NCBI GenBank assembly: GCA_003024985.2
Contig: PXIH01S0012498.1
DNA from: Euperipatoides rowelli
Lineage: Eukaryota; Onychophora; Udeonychophora; Euonychophora; Peripatopsidae
Length of the DNA stretch: 10,528 bases
Strand: one strand, 5' to 3'
Shown: in pieces, positions 1 through 8,737 of the stretch
Layout of the letters: each line of letters starts with the position of its first letter
Numbering within the stretch: the first letter of the stretch is position 1
The notes under the pieces: model-generated
The model's input: the letters and a program-made list of their open reading frames with translations, nothing else
Told to the model about the DNA's origin: nothing
Databases searched by the model: none
Translations under genes and position numbers: made by a program

Positions 1-476
1 TATAAAAGTTTAAACAGTGAGATAAAACATTTTCAGCCAACAGTTCTATCTGAATCTTTATTAATAAAATGGTTGTAGATGGAGAGAATTTAATGTCTTT
101 TGAAATTGTCTGGATCGTCCTCCAAAACAGAAGTCCCATTGGATACAACTTTGTATGTAGACTTTGGGTTTTGACTGTGATAAAACTAAGACCTGACACA
201 AAGCTGAGAAAGGGAAGTAGTTGTCCCATTGAACATGAAGTGGATTAGCTGGGAACCAAGATGCAGAGAGAGAACTTAATTCACAGTATTCTTATGTTAA
301 AGTTGCTTAATCTCATCTAAATTATTCATGCAAGAAAATAATTTGAATCAATTAGCAAACCTATAAATTTGCTTTTTTGATGCTGTATCAAAAGTGAAGG
401 ACATAAAAATAAAAATGGTATAAATTAAAAATTTGTGTCTTGAACATAATTTAATCTTTCTGGATAATCGGGCTTT

Positions 477-924
477 GTTAGAAGGATTACACCCATTTTC
501 CAAAAGTATCAGTAAGGATATAAAATCCTGCATTGTTAAGGATCATAAATAATAGAGTGTAACATTGTATTTTAGGAATTTTGACTTAATTTTATAATTT
601 CTAATTGTGAACATTTTTTCTTTGTTCCTGCCTCAGTTTTGTTTTTGTCACCCAAGAGTTGCCCAGATCCACTCAATCCGGCATAAGTAACAACATCAGA
701 GTGTATTTTGATGCTAAATTGAATATTGATGTCAGTGATTCCATCTAAAAGAAGTTGAACAAAATCCAAGGCTCAACAATAAAAATTCAAATGTTGAGAA
801 GAGTACTACCAGAATTTTTCATTGTCTCCAGAATTGATTAATATATCTGCAAAATCTAGAATAAGTTTCTTCAAAATTACAGGATCTGTGATCAGATTTA
901 TAATATCTTGACCAATAATTATTG
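477..924. repeat. Tandem duplication, unit A
   Basis: This is the left copy of a head-to-tail duplication of about 450 bp, starting at gttagaaggattacaccc and ending at the attattggtt that leads into unit B. It aligns with 925-1392 along its whole length, roughly 90% identical by eye, with small indels. It carries minus-strand ankyrin-like fragments. Relative to B it has an extra base in the IIYDP segment, and it keeps LDFADILINSGDN in one frame where B has lost a base. Confidence 0.93.
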
Positions 925-1392
925 GTTAGAAGGATTACACCCATTTTCCAAAAGTATCAGTAAGGACATAAAATCCTGCATTGTTAGGGTCATAAATAAT
1001 AGAGTGTAACATTGTATTTTAGGAATTTTGACTTACTTTTATAATTTCTAAGAAGAAATTATGAACATTTTTTCTTTGTTCATGCCTTAGTTTTGTTTTT
1101 GTCACCCATGAGTGGCCTAGAACCACTCGATCTGGCATGATTAACAACAGCAGAGTGTACTTTGATGCAAAATTGAATATTGATATCAGTGATTCCATCT
1201 AAAAGAAGCTGAACAAAATCCACCACTCAACAATAAAAAATAAAATGTTGTAGAAGAGTACTACATATTCATTCAGAATGTTTACATTGGCTCCAGATTT
1301 GTTAATATATCTGCAAAATCTAGAATAAGTTTCTTCAAAATTACAGGATCTGTGATCAATTTTATAATATCTTGACCAATAATTATTGGTTC
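925..1392. repeat. Tandem duplication, unit B
   Basis: This is the right copy of the duplication, directly abutting unit A. It is about 18 bp longer, mainly through an aagaagaaatt-type insertion near 1050 and extra bases around 1270-1290. After 1392 the sequence (ccaaatgtgg) no longer matches the continuation of unit A. The two outer boundaries share only gtt, which fits a microhomology-mediated tandem duplication rather than recombination between pre-existing repeats (inference). Confidence 0.93.
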
Positions 1393-1507
1393 CAAATGTG
1401 GATTCCTTATTTTATTTAACCATCTACCAACAATTATAAAGCAGTCTGGCTGGGAGTAATGCACTCATCATCACTATCCATTTCAGGTATTCTTAGATTG
1501 AAGGAAC

Positions 1508-2873
1508 CTACAAATTCAATCACTAATAATATGAAAATTGAAAGGATGATGTAAATGTCTTGTCAATGAAATGTAGAGAGGATTGAATTGATATGGTCCT
1601 TAATCCATCATCTTTTGATCACTTCTATCTTTAATCAAAGTTTTATCTATGTAAAACTGTTCTTTCTGAAGACCTTTAGTTAAAAGTGTTTCATTCATTC
1701 CAAAAGCAACACTTTACTTGGCCATAATTTTCTTTAATCTCAAATATGCTGTTGCATTATATCTGCTGAAAAAACTAATCATATTTTTTTAATGTAGGTT
1801 AGAGTAGACATTGGACATTATTATGTAAACATTTTCAACATAACATTAAATTATTTGTCTTGGGTAAACTTTAAGGATGTTTATTTGCTTGCTCATCAGC
1901 CATTATGAAGATGACTAAAATTTTTAAATTTATAATAAAAAGTCATAGAACTGACTAAATTATTATTTTTAATTTTCTTTTAATAAAATGCAATAATTGT
2001 TTTCAATTTCAAAAGTGGTTTTACACTTTATTTTAAGAAAACCACTTGCCCAGTTACACTTTAAATTATAAGTCCATTATTTGCAAATTTGTTGGAAACA
2101 GAAAATCTAGTGAAATTCAGATAAATTGTGCCCCCATTGTTTTAGATGAAGCCTACCAAATAACTTCTAAACTCTGCAAACTGCTGGGATTATAAAACAG
2201 ATTTTTATTAAAATTGTTGGTTGAAGAAAGCATAGACTTATAAAGTTTGATAGCAGAAGTGTTCATGTGGAGAATAAAATTAATGTTTTTCAACCTTATT
2301 CTAATATAATTATTTATTAATTGATTCAAACTCTTTTATATAACCAAACTTTATACATTTTTTTTAAAAAAAATTAGTTATTTTTTAAAATTGGTAATGA
2401 TCGAGATAGAGATATGCAAATTTTGATAAAGATGTAAGTTTGCAATATAATTATTTGTATTATGATGATCCACAGGGAAGGCTCGAATATATTAACACCA
2501 AGGGTTAAATAGGATGTTGCATGTTTATTGTATGATTGGTGGTATTTTTTTCCTTGTTTATTTATTTTTGAATACAGTAATAAGACATCAGTGTTTTATA
2601 AAACAGTAGCATCAAACATCAATATTGAGAAATATTAAAATTATTCTAATTATTTTAAATGATAATGAAATTCTAAAAATTATAATATAATTCACAATAT
2701 TAAGCCAAATTTTAAATTTTATAATTAAACTGAATTGTATATTTATAATTTAGATGATCAACGTGGGTGCAATGAATTTGTGACTGACCAGGTAAACACC
2801 TTATTAGCCAGTACTTTAACCCACACCTGGTGTCGCTCTTTCATTTTGTTCTAGACCCACCCCATATATTTAT
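1508..2873. other. AT-rich sequence without a recognised gene
   Basis: No sustained open frame, tRNA, rRNA or recognisable transposon protein is seen on either strand. The stretch contains homopolymer tracts, including T8 followed by A9 at 2358-2374, a 10-bp inverted repeat described separately, and short AT-rich repeats. The less AT-rich patch at about 2760-2865 contains ACCAGGT and ACCTGGT in inverted orientation, but no transposon ends could be defined from it. Confidence 0.6.
2013..2047. repeat. Perfect 10-bp inverted repeat
   Basis: AAGTGGTTTT at 2013-2022 and its exact reverse complement AAAACCACTT at 2038-2047 enclose a 15-base loop. TTACACTTTA in the right arm of this region (2021-2030) recurs directly at 2054-2063. 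This could be a chance hairpin or a remnant of a small palindromic element. No surrounding target duplication was found. Confidence 0.7.
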
Positions 2874-2907
2874 GAGAGAGAATAGAGAGAGAAAGAGAGA
2901 GAGAGAA
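2874..2907. repeat. GA-rich microsatellite
   Basis: An imperfect (GA)n tract, interrupted by ATA and AAA, ends in an uninterrupted run of GA dinucleotides before ACTG. It lies next to three small hairpins in the host flank of the retrotransposon insertion. Confidence 0.9.
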
Positions 2908-2992
2908 CTGTATATTTATTATACAGTGCTGTATTGAGGAGTATAATATTGTATACTCATATTCGCTAACAATAAATGAATTTTATTCATTT
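2908..2992. repeat. Three successive 7-bp-stem hairpins
   Basis: Three perfect inverted repeats follow one another: CTGTATA/TATACAG at 2908-2926 (5-base loop), GAGTATA/TATACTC at 2939-2958 (6-base loop), and AAATGAA/TTCATTT at 2974-2992 (5-base loop). All are AT-rich, so each alone is weak. The regular succession is what stands out. They lie 8-90 bp from the target-site duplication of the neighbouring retrotransposon. Confidence 0.7.
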
Positions 2993-2999
2993 TTAATAA

Positions 3000-3014
3000 A
3001 TAAATGGTGGATTA
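3000..3014. repeat. Target-site duplication, copy at the retrotransposon 3' end
   Basis: The 15-mer ATAAATGGTGGATTA lies immediately before the T10 run (3015-3024) that is the element's A-tail read on the plus strand. It matches 8738-8752 at 14 of 15 positions (G versus T at 3007/8745). This is the arrangement left by target-primed reverse transcription: cDNA synthesis would have begun from the plus-strand 3' end at GGATTA. Confidence 0.85.
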
Positions 3015-3259
3015 TTTTTTTTTTGGAGGGGGAGGGGGTTTGTCCCAAAAAGTAAGTTTATTTTCACAGAAAAATGTACAATTTTACACCATCAAACAAA
3101 TATTAGACAAGTCCAAAAAAAAAAAAAAAGACAAATGTTGTCATTAACACAACTCATGATATTCAAACAAAGATACTAAGCACATGGATTACCCAGATTT
3201 AAAACACAACTGATGACAAAGCAATGAAGACAGTACAAACCACACCATACAACCCTATA
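3015..3259 (-). other. Retrotransposon 3' UTR and A-tail
   Basis: The segment follows the ORF2 stop. In element sense it contains T15 (3115-3129), an AATAAA at 3062-3057, a pyrimidine tract CCCCCTCCCCCTCC (3038-3025) and then a ten-base A-tail (3024-3015). The tail abuts the target-site duplication, which fixes the 3' end. Confidence 0.8.
3057..3062 (-). promoter_or_regulatory. Polyadenylation signal AATAAA of the retrotransposon
   Basis: AATAAA on the minus strand lies about 33 bases upstream of the A-tail, close to the usual 10-30 base spacing for cleavage and polyadenylation. Its position supports the inferred 3' end. In AT-rich DNA the hexamer can also arise by chance. Confidence 0.55.
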
Positions 3260-6200
3260 TTATAAAAATAGCCCATCCTCAATAAAAGTTTTAAAATACT
3301 TTAAAAGATAGCCATTCCTCCATTTCAAATCAAACGCTCCTGCTCCTGTTGGCATCACTTTGAAATTAATCACAATTAACTTCCCAATCTGAATTTGAAA
3401 GTAATTCCATGGCCTCAGCATATGGTTTTTAAATACATTTAGGTTTCTAACCGTCCATATAGTAAAATAAATAAACCACAAGAAATGTACATATTGCTTT
3501 TGCTGTATCCCTATTACTAAAGTAGCATACAAATTAGCTCTAAAAGATATGAACTAAAAAAAAACTACAACAGGCAATTCTGCCTAAAATCATCAAAATA
3601 AGCACACTTAAAAAGCAAGTTGTGCAAAGATTCCTCAAAATTAGAAAAAGGACACAATGATGACAAATGAAAATTAAATCGAGCCACCAACAAATCCCTT
3701 GTAAATACTGACTTAAGCAGTACCCTAAAAGCAAAGTCATGCAAGTTTGGAGCCACCCAATATTGCTGGAACAATTTGAAAGTTGGAAATATCAGTTTCA
3801 GAGACAAAGATGGAACAAAATTATCAAGAATGGCTCTATACCTTTTATATGTAAATTTGGACGACATGTCAAAATTAAAATCATCAGCAACATTCTGAAA
3901 GGCTATTCTAAGCTGCCTTAGCAATGCTAACTCCCTAAATACTGGCGGAGGACTATCGGTAGGCTCAAAGGGTTGAGCCAGGATTAAATCCCTCCCAAAA
4001 TTGATGTACCTGACAAATAAATTGCTCTGAATGGTCTGCATTAAAGAAAAAATGTCATGCAGTCCCAAACCTCCTAGTTTCAAAGATTTGGTCAGCTTCA
4101 CCCTGGACAAGGGGATCAACTTACTTCCCCACACTAAACTGTGTATCATGCTATAAAGCTGAGAAACAAACCTCAGCATAAATTTAAAATGTTGCACAAA
4201 ATAGCGGAGCTTTGTGATCATATAAGTATTCACAACTTTCATTTTTGTAGCCATATATAAATATTTACCTTTCAATTGCATAGCTGCATACTTAAAATAG
4301 GAAATTAAATCATTTTTAATCATAGTGAAAAAGCACCCCAAGGAATACCCCCGGAGCACCACACCCCCTCACACGGTCAAAATCATTAGTCGCAGGAAAC
4401 CATATGGAGGTTTTGTCTTCACTAAATATTGATCCAGTCTCTCTAGAAAATGCCTTGATAATCCTCATGACTTTAGGTATGTTCCTCCTATCTTGTATGA
4501 AAATGGTGATGTCATCCACGTATGCCATGGTAACAATCTTTGTATTCAGCGAGGGAAAAAATACCCCAACATCCTGAATGTTCAAAGCTGACAACAATCC
4601 ATACATGTACATCGAAAAAAGCTTGGTACTCAGGGGGGACCCTGGGTTATGCCCCTACGAACATCAAACTGATAAAATAACTTTCCTTTATATTTCACAG
4701 AAATGTATTTGTTAAAAATGTAATTAAGTAACCCCTGTGAGAGGTTAGAAGCACCAAATAACTTAAAAATTACATCCACCAAATACTCATTTGACACATA
4801 GTCAAAGGTTTTATGCACGTCTAAGAACACAACAACCATATCCTCGTTATTGGATTGCCTGACCATTAAAATGGCCTGCTGCAATAAAAGAACGGGGACA
4901 TGAATGCTCCTGCCCTTCAAAGTAAAATGAAACGGTGACAGCAAACTACTAAGATGTTCATTAAGATAATCATTAAGGATGCGGGCATAAAGCTTCGACT
5001 CAATGTCCTGAATATTTATAGGATGTGTAATATGCAATTGCAATTGCTGATCTTTAGGAACAACATTCTTCCTATGCAGTACCATATAAGAATGGATCCC
5101 ACAAATGGAAAATTTATCAATACATTAAATATTATGACCAGAATTTGCACAAAGACATGAGAAAAATTTTTCAAAATGTGCCCAGGTGAACTCTGCACAT
5201 TTAACAATTTTATAGTATCCACACCTGGCGCTCAGTAATAGCAAAATTAAAACCATTCTGAATATCCTCATGGATAGGAAAATGCAGTTTTCTATCCAAA
5301 ATCTCACTAACTGGTACTCTCTACTTATATACTTGCATAAAATGTGCATAAATGTGATTAATGAGTGTCAACCCAGAAATAACTCCCATACCATCATACC
5401 GATGAGCAATGGGAGTAGACGCATGTTTTTTTAAGTATAAAGATGTTGTCAAAGCACTAATCTCCCCTCGTGATGCACAATATTCTTTTTAAGCATTAAG
5501 TACTGCATGTCCCGTATTTCCTTATATAATTCAGCATACTTCTTGGTGCATACCAAATAAAAAGGTACTTGTTTACACCCTATGTTCTTCATATGGGCTA
5601 TTGCCCCAGTGAGCTCGTGAAACCTACGGTAAATACCCTGCCTAGATGAATCATAAAAATTCAGAAAATGCTTAAGAAAGTTTTTTTTAAATTCAAAATA
5701 ATTGTTTAAACTAAAGTTATCAAAAAGGTATTCTCTCGCTGAGACATAGATATCAGATACCAATTTCTCATGTAACCTCATGTTCGGAGACACAAAAGGG
5801 TGNCTACCTAACACTGNATAAATTGGGATAGGCTGAACCCCCTCCGCAACCATCCCCACTAACAATACTGCATGATCAGTAAATGGCAATGGATAGACAC
5901 TAAATTCAATACGTACGTGAAAAAAATTATTTGAAATACAAATATAATCAAGAGTATTGGATGTATGAGCAAAATGAGTTAGGGCAGCATGCAACCCCAC
6001 TAGCTGAGCCACATTAACAAGATTCAACTTTTGCAAGTAAGATACAAAATAATTGTCATTTACCAGGTCCTTATTGTTAAAATCCCCCCCCCCATAAAAT
6101 AATTTCATCATATGACATAGTCAAATTGGAAACCATTTCCTAGAATACTAACCGATTCTGCCCCATCCCATTTGGCCCATAATAATTTGACAACACTTCT

Positions 6201-6525
6201 AAAAAATATAAAATTATGTATCTAGAATTTGCCTTTTCTATTTTAACATTGGTGACTAAATACTCTTGGATTTAACACCATTACACCTCTGCATGCCTTT
6301 GGGGCTCTTCCTTGATATATGCCATAGTATTTATCCAACAATGCCAAATTGTCACCCCCCACCCTTTCCGTTCGTGGCCAGCTTAATTTCTTGAATTAAA
6401 CATATTACAATTTGCTTCTCTAATAAGTACTTTAAAATCTGTTTTTTTTTATTATTATTTTGATAAGAGATCATCCTTTGCACATTCAGGGATGCAAGCC
6501 TAAAAGGGAAATCATTATGTGCCAT
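3260..6525 (-). pseudogene. LINE ORF2: AP endonuclease and reverse transcriptase, broken
   Basis: ORF2 protein nicks the target and reverse-transcribes the element RNA. The ATG at 6525 was chosen because FRLASLNV, the typical endonuclease start, follows within eight codons. Endonuclease: N of LNV (6486-6484), E of IQE (6390-6388), GGDFN (6087-6076), D of LDYI (5949-5947) and TDHA (5880-5869). Reverse transcriptase: ITERQVW and SSPG (about 5240-5175), a RARPI-like ITHPINIQ (about 5030), motif A LDVHKTFDYV (4824-4795), motif B RRGITQGPP then LSTKLFS (about 4660-4610), motif C AYVDD (4525-4511) and a following TGSIFSEDKTSIW. C-terminal region: GGLGL (about 4075), a degenerate CPFSNFEESLHNLLFKC where the second C of the CPxC pair is S (about 3665-3610), and IWTVRN (3460-3443). 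About 1,090 codons in total, slightly short for the family. Breaks include a TGA after a GGTGGGGGG run near 6355, a TAG near 6140, a frame change in the G10 run at 6093-6084, stops near 5449 and 5325, a one-base loss in the C-run of motif B (about 4634) and frame changes near 4360 and 3550. Confidence 0.9.
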
Positions 6526-7383
6526 TGCATCACAGAAAAAAAAATAAAAAGGAAGCTAAATGAAAAAAAATCTTATAACCCACCTCCCCCACTACTATAC
6601 AGAAAACAGTAGTTGTATGCGCAGTAATAAATAAAAGAAATCTACCCTTGGCTAGTAAATACCTGGTATAATCACCAGCATTATAAAAAACACATTATAT
6701 ATTCCAAAAATAAAATCATAGCAATAAAATTTTGAGCATAAAATAATAATAATAAAAAAAAGTATATCCCCATGATCAACATTGTCATGGGTCCATCCCC
6801 ATTTGATCTACCTAAAAAAAAACCCCATACAGTCATCAACACAAAAAAAAAAACATAAAATAAAAGATAAAGTGGGCCATGCCCTGTTGGTCACAGCACA
6901 AACTACTAGTGCTCAAAAAATCCCCAATTCCCTGTAAATAACAAATTCCCAATATTATCATAGTTACATTACTACTAACTTCCCCAAAAAAACACAACCC
7001 ATATGACTTTACTTCAAAGTCATAATTACCCAAATATACATATAATTATATCAATCATGGTAACCCTCCCCTATAATCACCTCCAGGCCCTGAAGGCCTA
7101 TCATAAGAAACTATATCATAAATTATAATGTGCCTTAAAGTCTTCCAAAATACTTCCCAGCACACACATACATTTTTGTACTTACAATACAAGACTAGTA
7201 TACCTTGAGCACATATATGCATGCCCAAAGGGAAATGATACAAACCTTAGGCCCTCTTGTTCACAGTTATCAAACCAAAATAAAAGTTAAATAAATAAGG
7301 CACAGGTGCTTTACTAATGTCTCCAATCACCATACACCATACCATTCCAGACACTCCACATCAAATTCAGCAACATCAGTTGG
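6526..7383 (-). other. Long spacer between ORF1 and ORF2 of the retrotransposon
   Basis: There are 858 bases between the ORF1 stop and the ORF2 start. In element sense it is T- and G-rich, with many stops and two open stretches of about 60 codons (7243-7055 and 7033-6836). Their products (hydrophobic, cysteine- and aromatic-rich) show no motif I recognise. It is probably untranslated. Alternatively the true ORF1 may once have extended into it. Confidence 0.5.
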
Positions 7384-8393
7384 TCAGTCTCCATCAAGCT
7401 TGAGATTCTTCACACACCCTTCCTTCACTGCCTCAGACTTGCCACTATCCTGATCATTCACCATATTAACTGGATCACCACACGTTTCAGATAAGGTGAT
7501 GGCCTTCTCCTGTGGAATACCATAGTCAAAGCCAGACTGAGATTGAGTCTGAGAAATAAATATTTGCATTTGTGTATCAAGAATCTCCTGAGTTTGATTA
7601 CTATCCAACTTAATTAAATCCCTCCTGCCCCATACTAGGAACATTGTCTTTGTCCACTTCACTTCAACCACTCTGCACACCATTAGCACTATCAGCCTTT
7701 AATACACTACTCTCTGTAGAAAAACAAGCATGTTGCCCCTTAAGCTACAGCGACTTACATTCAGAACATCATCTATAATTACACAGTCTAAAACTGTGGC
7801 CCTGACTTTTGCTTTGGAAACAGGTGGGGGAGGGGGCAACCAACATAGGGCCAACCACCCCTTTAAATAGGCGCATGACTTAATGGCATAAGGCAAATCT
7901 TCTATAGACACATCCTATCCCATTTGAATTGTCACATGCTTTGGAGTTGTAAAAACAAATGTAGATTCATCTAATTTCTTCACAGTAGGCCTTAGGGTTA
8001 GGACCTTTCTATAAGCCTGCAGCACATTATCCAACTCTGCAATAACTGTGCACACAGGCCACCATAGAACAGAAAAATTAACCACATGTTAATTTGTCAC
8101 AGCACTGGCAAAAAGGACAAAATATTATCCATACCTGTTAAAAGTTGTCTGTTAAATGCAAGAAAGTGGTAGGCAGGAATATTAAGCCTTGTATATTCTT
8201 CCAGCAGACCTATTAACCAAGCTTATCCAATATATCAATCATGGTTTGCATAGTAAGCTTTTGATAGTTGAAATTAGCATCATAATTACAAACACATTAG
8301 AATTATGTTAACTAAAGATGAATAATTATTGAAATTGTTAATTATCGGCTCCTTTAGTCCTCTTACAGGAGCAACAACTGGCTTTGCTTCCAT
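7384..8393 (-). pseudogene. LINE ORF1: probable RNA-binding (gag-like) protein, broken
   Basis: In L1-superfamily elements ORF1 encodes the RNA-binding chaperone of the ribonucleoprotein. The ATG at 8393 opens MEAKPVVAPVRG and is the first plausible start after the 5' UTR. Fragments continue through frame changes as YDANFNYQKLTMQTMIDILD, then LIGLLEEYTRLNIP and YHFLAFNRQLLTG (about 8220-8140). A longer frame then holds VLQAYRKVLTLRPTVKKLDE and STFVFTTPKHVTIQM (about 8030-7920), interrupted by a TAG at about 7917, and a proline run WLPPPPPVS (about 7833-7807). A cysteine cluster CSEC...GQHAC in another frame (7768 downward) could be a decayed zinc knuckle, but the spacing does not match a standard CCHC. 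The polar, glutamine-rich C-terminus (7689-7384) ends NLKLDGD and a TGA. Assignment rests on position before ORF2 and overall resemblance to Tx1-type ORF1, with no diagnostic domain intact. Confidence 0.6.
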
Positions 8394-8737
8394 ATTCAAA
8401 AAGGCCGAGACAACACCGTAAGATAAAATCTGTTCACAAAGACCTTAAAGATAGCGATGTCTGCACCTATGCTATAAAGTGTAAATAAAGTGAAAACAGA
8501 AACAGCTAATCTTCTTCGCTGTTCGTTTGCAAAAATCATTCACATCTTTTACTCACCAAACATTCCCGGACATTCAAACAACAAGTGACATTCAAACAAC
8601 AAGCTCATACAATATAACTTTATAAATAAAGCCATCACTAATATTCCATTGAAAAAGTAATAAAACTGCAATAATTGAGAAAATATGACTTGGCAATAAA
8701 CAACCAACAACTGCAATCACCACAGGCATGACATCAT
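8394..8737 (-). other. Retrotransposon 5' UTR, presumed internal promoter region
   Basis: The region lies between the 5' target-site duplication and the ORF1 start, and in element sense begins ATGATGTCATGCC. It has no significant ORF and contains an 18-bp tandem repeat at 8569-8604. Family knowledge: L1-superfamily 5' UTRs carry an internal RNA polymerase II promoter, often with tandem repeats. No specific promoter motif is recognisable here. Slight 5' truncation cannot be excluded. Confidence 0.6.
8569..8604. repeat. 18-bp tandem repeat, two copies
   Basis: GACATTCAAACAACAAGT (8569-8586) is followed immediately by GACATTCAAACAACAAGC (8587-8604), 17 of 18 identical. It lies inside the retrotransposon 5' UTR about 180 bp upstream of ORF1, so it may be a short version of the tandem monomers some LINEs use in their promoters (inference). 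Confidence 0.9.

Larger units (their letters stand above)
348..1507 (-). pseudogene. Ankyrin-repeat-like coding relic, internally duplicated
   Basis: Seen: on the minus strand the fragments in order include PEMDSDDECITPSQTAL (near 1490-1440), an isoleucine/leucine-rich helix ending LDFADIL, SGANVNILNEY, DFVQLLLDGITDINIQ, a lysine-rich stretch with GDKNKT, TMLHSIIYDPNNAGF and SLLILLENGCNPSN. Family knowledge: TPLH-like starts, a V-LLL helix and a G-A-N/D-x-N turn are the ankyrin repeat pattern, a protein-binding scaffold. The reading frame changes several times and is cut by in-frame stops, so no product is expected. Because of the duplication, the unit at 925-1392 is read first and the unit at 477-924 second. 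A CT at 1508-1509 (AG on the minus strand) could be an old splice acceptor, which sets the upstream limit used here. Polar open stretches continue below 348 (for example VSNGTSVLEDDPDNF near 160-100) and may be more of the same gene. The family is not identified, and the ankyrin call rests on motif resemblance by eye. Confidence 0.55.
3015..8737 (-). mobile_element. Tx1/L1-like non-LTR retrotransposon, apparently near full length, inactive
   Basis: A LINE inserted on the minus strand, bounded by a 15-bp target-site duplication. It has a 5' UTR of 344 bp, ORF1, an 858-bp spacer, ORF2 and a 245-bp 3' UTR ending in ten As. ORF2 has an N-terminal AP-type endonuclease (LNV, QE, GGDFN, LDYI, TDHA motifs), a reverse transcriptase (YVDD) and a C-terminal zinc-knuckle-like segment followed by IWTVRN. 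Family knowledge: this domain order, with a separate ORF1, is that of the L1 superfamily. The C-terminal pattern and lack of strong target specificity resemble Tx1-group elements. Multiple frameshifts and stops affect both ORFs, and two ambiguous bases (5803, 5817) lie in ORF2. Placement in a named family needs database comparison, since L1-proper and other L1-superfamily branches cannot be fully excluded by eye. Confidence 0.9.

Noticed and set aside
477-1392. CRISPR-like or satellite array
   Set aside because: There are only two copies of a 450-bp unit, with coding-like content and no spacers, so it is a simple tandem duplication.
3540-3740. Minus-strand open frame of 66 codons overlapping ORF2
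   Set aside because: It is out of frame with the C-terminal ORF2 fragment covering the same bases, which carries the family's cysteine/histidine pattern.
3739-3921. Plus-strand open frame of 60 codons
   Set aside because: It lies antisense to the conserved C-terminal part of the LINE ORF2 and is a shadow of it.
4954-5160. Plus-strand open frame of 68 codons
   Set aside because: It is antisense to the LINE reverse transcriptase N-terminal region, which reads well on the minus strand.
8321-8344. ATAATTA/TAATTAT inverted repeat
   Set aside because: It is a 7-bp stem made only of A and T within the decayed ORF1, expected by chance at this composition.
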